Of a stretch of 29,040 nucleotides of DNA, positions 21,301 through 29,040 are shown one piece after another. The notes under the pieces were generated by a model. That model was not told the origin of the DNA. It saw only the letters and a list, made by a program, of their open reading frames with translations, and made no database searches. Both the position numbers and the translations under genes were made by a program. The first letter of the stretch is position 1. Every line of letters starts with the position of its first letter. The stretch lies in assembly GCA_030141605.1 (NCBI GenBank), contig JAQGDQ010001694.1, positions 1 through 29,040 of the forward strand. Reading direction: 5' to 3'. The DNA is from Tubiluchus corallicola. Taxonomy: Eukaryota; Priapulida; Priapulimorpha; Priapulimorphida; Tubiluchidae.

Positions 21301-23756
21301 TCATGTAAAGTAAAATGAAATAAAGTAAAATTGTAAAGTAAAAAGAAGGTATTACACTGTATTTGAACCAGTAACCTTTGGATTATTAAAATAATAGCAC
21401 GAAAGTGCAGAGCAATCATTAGGCAAACCCTTTCTATCCTTTACATCTTTTTTGATTCATGTATGGTGTACATGATGTGTTGCAGGTTGTCGGTGGAATG
21501 GTGTGATGTTTTGTTGAAGGTGGGCAGTGGGGATGGTGGTATGGTGCGATTTGTTCACTCCAAAATTTTTTGCAGGGTTGACCGGTAAAAATTTATTGCT
21601 GTTAGGCCTAACAACAACGACACTGCATTCTCGGGACATGTGTTTCAAGGTTTAAGAACGTATTTTATTCATTCTTCTGTGTGCTCACGTTGGGTGCGTG
21701 ACTTTATTATTTTTTTATTTATGAGTAATTGTAGCTCAATTGGTGACCAAAAATTGTGAGACGAGGCATTGTTTGATTTGAAATAATACATTTACTAACC
21801 ATAAGTTGTAGATTGATATTTTGTATGCGGTAAAATCACAAAAATGCTTAGAATAATTTTACATTATAAAATAAATAATAATAATTATTGTATAATTTAT
21901 ATATTAATTTATATATAATTTATATATTAATAATTATTTATTTTATTATATAATTATTACATTATATAATAAATTTACATGATATTAATGTTAGCTGCAT
22001 AAACTGTTTGAGTGAGTATTTTCAAGGTGAATAGGATGCTTTGTGTACCCCTTGTGGTAACGCTGGTGGAACATTGTTAAATTGCATCTTATCCTGGCAC
22101 GAACATTTTAAATTTTTATTTTTAGTTACATAAGTCTTTCCAGTAGGTAAATGAAGTGGTAAGTAATACATATTTGCATAGAAAGTTACTTGGGTTATAA
22201 TTTAACATTGCATTTTCTTTCCCTGATTTACGTTTGTGTAGGTGACGTCACGTATTGGCACGGATGGAACAGTGTTGCAGGAGATTTATTATGAAAACAA
22301 AAAATTCCTTTTAACACGAGTACGATATACGCATTAAATTTGATTCAAACTAACATTGAACAAGCTATAGAGCCTGTACTAATAACTTGAGCAAAAATGT
22401 GAAAACGCAGCAAACACAATTAAGAGTTTCAAATAACAGCCGATTAATTGTTTAACAACCGCCAGTTTAACAACATTGTCAGTTAAGTGTCACTGAGCCT
22501 GTTCAGTACAAATATCTGTGGCCATCGTGTCCAACACTCACTCAATTCATTCACCTTACTGTACCTGGGTGTGTTTATTTTGTTGATGCATGATGTACTA
22601 ACATGATGACACATGATGTACTTCGAATGAGACAAAGACACCTCTGTTGGTTTAATGCCTCATCTTAGAAGAATAGCCTTGATAGTTTTTTAAACACATT
22701 TTTGGACGTAATGTAGCCTGTGGTTAGGACAGGATAGTTGATAACAACTGTCAGTGACAGGAGGTTCATTGACAGTTGTGAACAGGCATTAAGCAACACT
22801 TCTTAATAGTGTTACGGGACTCACTGAATGGATAATTTAATGCACTTACAGTAATACAATATGCACGGTGATTATCCAGAAAACACTTGATGTGCTCCAA
22901 ATGTGACAAAGACACCTCATTCAATGATTTTACTCTAAAATAAAAGCTCGACATCTGTGACCAAACCAACCCTCCCAGGACACCCTGTTTCAACTCCCTT
23001 GGTCATTGTAGAGTGATTGTCTTGTGCCGGGAAATCTGATTATTGGTAAGAAGGGTGTGTCATTCTCTAGTTGTTTGTCACCTGCACTGGCATCAAATTT
23101 CGAGAAGAGTTGATTTATTACAAGATTTCGTTGTTGCCTTAATTAGTGTTTTTAAATATTTCTAGTAACAACTATAATGAATAATGATCTATACTAAGGA
23201 TGTTAATGTCTATTTCAAAATCACTGCAATTAGTTCATTGCATCTAAATCTAAGATAAACTCACAATAAACGTGCGGATACTAAAACTCCTTTTAATGAA
23301 TTTTAATACACGTACTGCAATATTTCGTACAATACACCTATGTATTGGTGTGTTTCAGTACCAGACGACATTACCTGACTCATCCGGGTATTTGTCATTC
23401 TGTTAATTTGCAGTGGCAGATAATAAGGGAAAAACTCGCAGAAAAAAAGCAAATAGATCTAATCAGAAACCCAGACCTTAAGATATTGAACAAAAAGTGA
23501 TTTTTCACATCCATGATCTGCCTCATATATAACTAGATTTCTCAATATGCACAACGCATTTATCGCCATTTAACAACCATTTAAAATATTTTCTGTTTTG
23601 TTACTTTAATTATTTAGAATACTTAAATAAATTGTGAGTGATTTAAATAATTCTGTTTCTTTACCTGACTTTCTCTCCCTGCCGAAGTGACCTCCCACGT
23701 GTGATTAGCCATGTCTGCAAGGTTTGAGATGATGTCTCCACCAAGCACGCATAAAA
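15315..23756 (-). CDS. ZER1/ZYG11-like CUL2 substrate-receptor gene, partial model (ARM region)
   Basis: Nine exons (23756-23665, 21073-20930, 19380-19322, 19131-19069, 18492-18438, 17306-17253, 16801-16658, 16017-15927, 15385-15315) join without a phase conflict into about 257 codons. They follow the order of human ZER1/ZYG11B: end of the LRR region, then VAGDADEQQI, LIITAMENHRYNKQVQILGS, KIITALVNGMDLFN, a VFGVAILYQFSMP-type repeat, CRVDGEHKQLVGERGAIE, and AWLTMFNVTGETPSNCRRFL..GNGMQLFLQC. The family recruits substrates, notably N-terminal glycine degrons, to CUL2-Elongin ubiquitin ligase through its ARM repeats. Most of the N-terminal LRRs were not found, and the last 170 or so residues of the usual ARM domain are absent between here and the ankyrin-cGLR exon. 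Sequence is divergent from vertebrate relatives. Confidence 0.8.
15927..16017 (-). CDS. ZER1-like exon: ARM helix pair before the TDE motif
   Basis: Acceptor cttatattgtAG, donor ACTG|GTAAGT; 30 codons plus one base. It reads IMLDVITKCLENQVCDDAMH followed by LAWLTMFNVT. The AW-x-x-h-x-N-h-T pattern is the ARM segment that immediately precedes the TDE-P-x-NC motif in the family. Confidence 0.85.
16450..16523 (+). tRNA. tRNA-Arg(CCT)-like sequence, probably a pseudo-tRNA or SINE head
   Basis: Canonical cloverleaf spacing: acceptor 16450-16456 against 16516-16522 (6 of 7 pairs with GU), D arm with GG in the loop, anticodon stem TCTGC/GCAGA around loop CTCCTAA (anticodon CCT, 16484-16486), 5-base variable region, T arm TATGG/CCATG. 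A run of nine T follows at 16528-16536, a strong Pol III terminator. The T loop is TTAAAAT instead of TTCRANT and the D stem has a mismatch, so it may not be functional. It lies on the plus strand inside an intron of the minus-strand ZER1-like gene. Confidence 0.55.
16528..16536 (+). terminator. Pol III T-run after tRNA-like sequence
   Basis: Nine consecutive T four bases beyond the tRNA-like 3' end, the normal RNA polymerase III stop signal. Confidence 0.5.
16658..16801 (-). CDS. ZER1-like exon: LVEVLL...VGERGAIE armadillo repeat
   Basis: 48 codons, phase 0 on both sides; donor GAG|GTAAAA. The acceptor is weak in pyrimidines (acatataAG), with a second AG three bases on, so the first Lys is optional. 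CRVDGEHKQLVGERGAIE matches the family's 'CQVDxDHKxxVGxxGxV' ARM element. Confidence 0.85.
17253..17306 (-). CDS. ZER1-like exon: 18-codon ARM helix
   Basis: Acceptor gtcttctttcAG, donor GTG|GTACTT, phase 0 both sides. The peptide MMVFGVAILYQFSMPHDV corresponds to the 'xxNCCLTLCNFSIPEE' type helix of relatives (shared FS-[MI]-P). Very short exon, supported by neighbours and phase. Confidence 0.75.
17609..17616. repeat. Target-site duplication, left (AGCTACAG)
   Basis: Identical to 18325-18332; marks the hAT insertion point. Confidence 0.85.
17617..18324. mobile_element. hAT-type non-autonomous transposon with perfect 8-bp target duplication
   Basis: Left end CAGGGGTGTGCAAACC; reverse complement of the right end CAGGGGTATGCAGATT. 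AGCTACAG flanks it on both sides (17609-17616 and 18325-18332), the 8-bp duplication expected of hAT transposition. 708 bp with no transposase frame, so mobilised in trans. It sits between two exons of the ZER1-like gene and contains a nested foldback at 17806-17933. Confidence 0.88.
17806..17933. repeat. Foldback element nested in the hAT element
   Basis: Arms 17806-17852 and 17887-17933 are inverted copies over about 47 bases with few mismatches (shared 'cttggtcat.gtaggtagat'), around an AT-rich 34-base centre. It would form a long hairpin in RNA from either strand. No obvious own target duplication. Confidence 0.8.
18325..18332. repeat. Target-site duplication, right (AGCTACAG)
   Basis: Identical to 17609-17616. 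Confidence 0.85.
18438..18492 (-). CDS. ZER1-like exon: KIITALVNGMDLF
   Basis: Acceptor ctttcttAG, donor ACG|GTATGT. Takes two bases (AG) from the previous exon to make Arg, then 18 codons. KIITALVNGMDLFN parallels the RR-[KQ]-[VI]-I-x-x-[VL]-[VL]-NGM block of ZER1. Confidence 0.85.
19069..19131 (-). CDS. ZER1-like exon: (S)WCLFYNM
   Basis: Acceptor tgtatttAG, donor AAG|GTGAGT. One base completes the Ser of the GS junction, then WCLFYNMKSDEKPIFTLTVR. Corresponds to 'GS-A-x-LFYLT' plus linker in relatives. Confidence 0.85.
19322..19380 (-). CDS. ZER1-like exon: LIITAMENHRYNKQVQILG
   Basis: Acceptor tttatttttcAG, donor AAG|GTAAGA. 19 codons plus two bases. The peptide matches the family's 'LVITALKxHxxxxxIQVxGS' repeat very closely and anchors the identification. 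Confidence 0.9.
19745..20760 (+). pseudogene. Degenerate LINE (CR1/Jockey-type) reverse-transcriptase 3' end
   Basis: In shifting frames: GSILGPLLFVL (from 19759), IDDFLKFS, TDDLKMYR (the F/Y-x-DD catalytic box at about 19838, aromatic residue lost), WQLNI, then the 179-codon frame 19913-20452 with DMGVTVSSNLKFSTHC, YRDYVRPLLEYCSLVWSP and LSELELQPFELRCLASDLKMVY. The tail continues in another frame (KVVNICNALDSHVVLATS) to a stop at 20636-20638. At least three frameshifts or stops; the 5' part of the element is absent. Plus strand, antisense to the ZER1-like gene, in its intron. Dead element. Confidence 0.9.
20930..21073 (-). CDS. ZER1-like exon: start of ARM region, VAGDADEQQI
   Basis: 48 codons, phase 0 both sides; acceptor gattcatgcAG, donor GAG|GTACAT. 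The 'GDxxEQQ' opening followed by a heptad-like helical stretch (RVEELLKSLQHLLQLY) and RALE fits the LRR-ARM linker and first ARM helix of ZER1. Confidence 0.85.
21320..21672 (-). repeat. Dispersed repeat family R2, copy 2
   Basis: Diverged copy of 14745-15232, same orientation, with a much shorter G/T core. B-box-like ggttcaaatac on the minus strand (about 21366-21356), followed downstream by a degenerate ttttacttta tail (21300-21345), which looks like a SINE tail. Confidence 0.7.
21880..21965. repeat. AT-only palindromic stretch
   Basis: Almost pure A/T with repeated 'ataatttatatatta' words; can fold on itself. No gene. Confidence 0.6.
22090..22345 (-). repeat. Dispersed repeat family R1, copy D (inverted)
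   Basis: The reverse complement matches copy B at 1070-1270, including 'atcgtactcgtgtt', TGACGTCA (22243-22250), 'gtaaatcaggg.aa.aaaa' and 'ggaaagacttatgtaac'. It lies in a ZER1-like intron. Confidence 0.7.
22595..22965 (-). pseudogene. LRR-like exon fragment and its partial duplicate
   Basis: On the minus strand about 22953-22855 reads VKSLNEVSLSHLEHIKCFLD with acceptor-like and donor-like (act|GTAAGT) ends. A second copy at about 22660-22610 keeps EVSLSH. The frame phase does not fit between the flanking ZER1-like exons, so it is not part of the mRNA model. It may be a leftover LRR exon or chance. Low certainty. Confidence 0.3.
22744..22779. repeat. Perfect-looking hairpin, 14-base stem
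   Basis: acaactgtcagtga / tcattgacagttgt with one G-T type difference and an 8-base loop. Not followed by a T-run, no assigned role. Confidence 0.5.
23665..23756 (-). CDS. ZER1-like exon: end of LRR region
   Basis: Acceptor tttatttcaAG, donor CAG|GTAAAG; 30 codons ending in ..TSAGRESQ, phase 0 into VAGDADEQQI. LCVLGGDII resembles the 'LxFLGL' strand that ends the LRR part in relatives. It needs one base from an upstream exon that I could not identify. Weaker than the ARM exons. Confidence 0.6.
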
Positions 23757-24090
23757 CTTGAAATAAACTTAAAAAGAAACTGCAACGTTTATAGCATCTA
23801 CCAGTGGTAAACAAGTACAAAGTTCCTATTTGCTTTGATGACAGTTAGAACACGTGACTGAGGGCAAAGCTATAACTCAGTAGGAATTCGAATGAGGAAG
23901 AGGGAAACTTATGTTTATTAACTATAAATACAGTCAGAAAAGACATTACAAATGTAGCCTAGTGTCAAGCCAACAGTCTCTAACCCTCTCTTCTCCTCAG
24001 CTCAGAAGTGCGGCTGATATCGTTGACTCTATAGACGCGCCCCGGGTATCTGTGCATCAAATAAGGTCGCCCTTGTTTGAATATTTGGAT

Positions 24091-24113
24091 CTATAATCTA
24101 TAATCTATAATCT
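24091..24113 (+). repeat. Heptamer microsatellite (TCTATAA)n
   Basis: Three tandem 'tctataa' units after 'atttggat'. Confidence 0.7.
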
Positions 24114-24377
24114 CAGTTCTTGCCTAGCAACTGAAATCGGTTTTCCCCGACTAAGATGACGAACAAGAAATTTTCTAGGAACTATAAATTAATTAAACTT
24201 TCTCTTCACTATTAAACATTGTTAATATTTAGCTGACACATATTGGACTATACTTTGTTTTACATATGACATGACAAGCATAGAAACATGTAATGTATAT
24301 ATGTATATGTTAATGTATACAAGTATATTAATGCATATTGAAATGTATGTATTATAATGTATATTTCTTCCTGTACC
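24114..24377. other. No gene seen
   Basis: AT-rich, with (gtatat)-like imperfect repeats at 24290-24355. Confidence 0.4.
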
Positions 24378-24511
24378 TTAGTAACTAAGAATGCCACAAG
24401 ATTCAATTTCGTAGCAGGTTCTCATAATCTGCTTCCAGAATTGCAACTTTGAATTGCTCCAGGCCCAGATGTAGTATTATTTGTTCCAAAACATCGCTTT
24501 TTGGAAGTACC
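24378..24511 (-). pseudogene. Possible N-terminal LRR exon of a ZER1/ZYG11-like gene, frameshifted
   Basis: After acceptor aaatatttAG the frame reads VLPKSDVLEQIILHLGLEQF and on to ADYENL, then hits a stop. One frame over, ATKLNLVAFLVTK runs to donor AAG|GTACAG. LP-x-x-[VI]-x-x-x-[IL]-[IL] resembles the start of ZYG11-family LRR regions. A single-base shift separates the halves, so this is either a decayed exon or an assembly error. It does not join in phase to the 23.7 kb exon. Confidence 0.35.
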
Positions 24512-24913
24512 TAAATATTTATTAATATCTATCTATACCCACACCACAATAAAAACATTACGTTTTTTATGCAAATGCATGACATAATGTTTTTGTGCGC
24601 TAATGGTATTTGTAAAAAATTGTGTAAAATTTCATGCAGCAGCAAGCTGCAGCTTAGTTTGAACAATAAGTTGCCATGATATTTCTGACAAGCAACTTCT
24701 TATGTTCATTGTCCTGCTGTAGCTTCTAACATCACACTGCCGGAATGGGCATTGCTAAAGTTGGCGTTGCTATGGTGACTGAGCAGTTTTTTGTCTGCCA
24801 TCTAGGGGCGAGTTAAAAAATAATGCAAGTACGTAATTGCTCTACTTGCAGCCTATGCTTTTATGGAAACTCGTTGCCTAATCACTGCATGTAAGTAAGC
24901 AATCAAACGCATT

Positions 24914-24981
24914 TCGGGGAAAACCGTTTATTGCATATCGGGGAAAACCGTATAATGTATATCGGGGAAAACCGTATAACC
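24914..24981. repeat. 24-bp tandem repeat, 2.8 copies
   Basis: Unit 'tcggggaaaaccgt..' repeated at 24914, 24938 and 24962. The period is a multiple of three, so the minus strand shows a periodic YGFPRYA-type frame. I treat that as a repeat effect, not a gene. Confidence 0.85.
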
Positions 24982-25511
24982 ACCGTTTATTTGCATACGT
25001 CACCCGCGTCATGCTGTCAGGTGGTAGAATATTTAGATGATAAACTCCAACGATAAACAATTCCTTCAGTGTATTAGCAGACTTAGTGTATGCTGTGTAC
25101 ACACCATAAACGCATTCAAATATCTAAGCTTTACACGTACTCTTTATTATCTCTTTATTCTAAGTAAATAATATTTTCCTTCGATACGTTTGCTTTTCAG
25201 TACCATCGGTGTCAATTCACTGGCTTACGCACAACACTGTGATAGTGTAGAAATAATTTTCTACACTATTTTACTTACACACTTAGACAATGCATAATAT
25301 CCATTGTTTGTTTTATGTCACTATAATACTTTCACAGGCGTGTGTAATTAAATTGATTTTATTTCACTGCACTCTGTATTAAGTGCATAAACAGCTGATT
25401 CATCTTCAATAATTTAGTAATTTAACAATCACGTAAATCTATTATATCATTACGCCATATATCCCAATATATGCCAATAATTAATATGCTATTATAAGTA
25501 AAGAGAACCTG

Positions 25512-25858
25512 TTAAATTATGCTAAGATCAGTAGATTATGTTAAATGATTATGTTGATAGATGCTGGTATGATGAAGCCCGTTAAGGAGCGGTGTCACGT
25601 GATTACGTGATCCAAGAAACGAGCAGCGGCACAGCGGGCACGTATATAAGGCGTGCGAAGCCTTCAGCCCAGGAATTCAATCTCAGATTGAGTCTGGAAG
25701 CCGGAGCGTGCAGACCGTCAGATCAGGGGCCTTTGGCATTGCTATATATCATATTTATTGTGTTGATATTTATTAAACGTGTCATTTTATAAATAAACTC
25801 TTAATAGCTTTTTCATTCCTCAAGCATCAATAAGTAGCTACACACAGCTAATACAACG
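25512..25858 (+). mobile_element. Solo-LTR-like segment or promoter cassette
   Basis: A GC-richer island (25580-25740) contains paired 'cacgtgattacgtgat' words and a TATA box (TATATAAGG, 25643-25651). About 130-150 bases further on comes AATAAA (25792-25797). Promoter plus polyadenylation signal within 350 bases, bracketed by TGTTAAATT and ..ACAACGCA, is the plan of an LTR. I find no target duplication, no second LTR and no polyprotein. It could instead be a short unknown gene. Confidence 0.35.
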
Positions 25859-27490
25859 CACTATCCACTATACAAACAAAATAAATTTTACTTTATGTTT
25901 TGCAAATAAGATCTTCATATATATATATATATTCAGGCACATCAGCATCGTGGTGTATTTCGGGCTGTTTCAAATATGGGTTAAAACGCACATACTGGGT
26001 ATATCTAGGGGATTGCTTATTTCTTACATAAATGCGAACTTGTTTGAAATCTTTGTTAAAAATTTAAATTGTCGTTTACTAATGAGGTATCAATATACCT
26101 TGACCAAGGTGTCCAAGCTTGACGACACAAACTGAATGCAAACCTAAATAGAGGATGTGAATTGGTCTTAGCAAATCATTTTTCTAAACATTTTTTATTC
26201 TAGCCCGACAGGATGGCATGTCCGCTTCAATACGACGCAACTCATTGAATGTTTGGGCATGAACTACTAGTAACAGTTTGACTACAGTCATGTACACAGG
26301 TGAAATTTCTCTATAATTGTCACACGGTCATTTCACAGAGAAGTAACATCCCCAGCCATTAATAAAATTAAGAGAAAAAGCGGAAGTTTATTATAATTGT
26401 TTTTTCCTCTTGAGATCAACCAAAACTGAACAAGATACTTCGAAATCGTCAACATAGCTCAAAAAGAACATCGCCTAGGGCGGATTGCTTTTGTCTAGTT
26501 CATGTTAATTGTGCATTGTATGGATTTTTATTTTCTTATGATCAAGTTTTTTAGACACTTTGTTCCATAATTGGGTTTAAATGATGAAAAAGAAACTGCA
26601 CAATTCTGTATTACTAGCAGTCATCATCGTCACATTAAAAATTTTGTTTTTATTACATAACCCTTCTGACATAAAAATTTACTTTCATTTAAAACTTATG
26701 CCTGTGGTTCCTTTCATGATGGATTTTTGTATTGAAACTACCAGTGTTGTGTGTCGTTAAACTTCTGTAGTAGCTTTCTTACATATTCTAAGATCTTTTT
26801 TTCAAATTGGATCCCGTTTTTTAAAGTAGATCTGCATAGTGTGATATCATTTTTTGTGCAATTAGATCCTAAATCATTGTGCTGTTACTTCACCCTAAAG
26901 TACCAGTGATTCTCAAACGACCCCTGTTCCCATAACCAGCTGAAACCAGAGCCAGTCGACGCGTGAAGGTGCCTTAACCAGTGCTGTACTATGCACTGAG
27001 GTCATAATTAAAAGTGTTAGCTTCAAAAACGGGAAAGTAAGAAACTATGACAAAAGACAGCACTTTTATTGGAAAATACAGAAATACAGACTTTTCATCA
27101 CTGACCGTCAAACCGCTAGATCAGTACGAAAGCAGCGCGAGCACTTCTCTTTTTGTAAACATATTTCTTTAAATTATCCATATTTGGCAACTTCATGTAA
27201 TTAAATCAAAATTGAATTGATTGCCAGTCCTGTTGCGAACAAACTGTTCATTATCAAGGCATCTAAAACAAAGAAATTTACAGGAATTTAGAAACAACAT
27301 TGAAATGTAATTCAGTAGTTAGATAGCCAAAAGATATATGGCTAATATCCCCAATAATATCTTTAACAGTAGGAATTTATGGCTTAAGTTGCTTTGGTAA
27401 AGAGTTAAATGAGCATTATCTTTCTTCTTATAGTGAATCACCTAATCTACCTGATTGCTATGTGTGCCAACTACATTAGTGTAACATAGC
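25859..27490. other. No gene seen
   Basis: AT-rich, (AT)n at 25918-25931. Short frames only; the one at 25950-26135 has no recognisable features. Confidence 0.5.
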
Positions 27491-27572
27491 ATGATAACTC
27501 TTGTAATGATAACTCTCGTAATGATAACTCTCGTAATGGTAACTCTTATATCACTCTTGTAACTCTTGTAGA
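27491..27572 (+). repeat. 15-bp tandem repeat
   Basis: Unit atgataactctcgta, about four full imperfect copies (27491, 27506, 27521, 27536) followed by shortened 'actcttgta' units. Confidence 0.85.
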
Positions 27573-27674
27573 ATATTCTGTGTTTCGTGAGGCTGCCACG
27601 TCTGCAGCCTTACAGGTTTTTTGTGGCACATTGTATGCGCCATATTTTATGTTGAATATTGTTTAAATAAATTG

Positions 27675-29040
<1,366 letters not shown>

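Noticed and set aside
24878-25102. 74-codon frame with YGFPRYA repeats
   Set aside because: The periodicity comes from a 24-bp DNA tandem repeat; no other coding support.

Overview
This window is intron-rich, AT-rich nuclear DNA from an animal. Its recognisable genes are metazoan families: a ZYG11/ZER1-type substrate receptor for a CUL2 ubiquitin ligase, and a cGAS-like (Mab-21 fold) nucleotidyltransferase. Introns are GT-AG with ordinary polypyrimidine acceptors. Protein divergence and repeat content suggest an invertebrate; I cannot name the phylum from sequence alone (a tunicate or mollusc would fit).

Layout. 0-2 kb holds tandem degenerate copies of a dispersed repeat, with one more inverted copy near 22.2 kb. 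2.4-3.15 kb has two unrecognised open frames. 3.26-3.64 kb is a small inverted-repeat transposon. 3.6-8.1 kb looks intergenic. 8.15-8.4 kb carries a decayed plus-strand copy of part of the cGAS-like gene. 9.83-10.05 kb could be a tiny two-exon plus-strand gene. 10.13-10.33 kb is a short inverted-repeat element resembling a Penelope-like terminus.

The centrepiece lies on the minus strand at 13881-10380: ankyrin repeats followed by a cGAS-like nucleotidyltransferase with an intact GS...E-x-D...D active site, in one 573-codon exon. Two smaller phase-0 exons follow it. Next to the first of these is a decayed duplicate of that same exon.

Upstream on the same strand, nine small exons (23756-15315) reconstruct the armadillo region of a ZER1/ZYG11-like protein in the family's order, with intron phases that agree at every junction. 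They stop before the usual last part of the ARM domain. The next coding exon found on that strand is the ankyrin/cGAS-like one, in a compatible phase. Either the ZER1-like gene is truncated, or its last exons lie elsewhere, or the two are joined as one chimeric transcript. Sequence alone cannot decide.

The ZER1-like introns carry a hAT-type element with a perfect 8-bp target duplication and a nested foldback, a tRNA-Arg(CCT)-like sequence with a Pol III terminator, a dead LINE reverse-transcriptase tail, and one of two copies of a G/T-rich repeat with a tRNA-type B box. The right end is intergenic, with an LTR-like segment at 25.5-25.86 kb. From 27675 to the window edge runs a CTA/CTG trinucleotide array of more than 1.3 kb.
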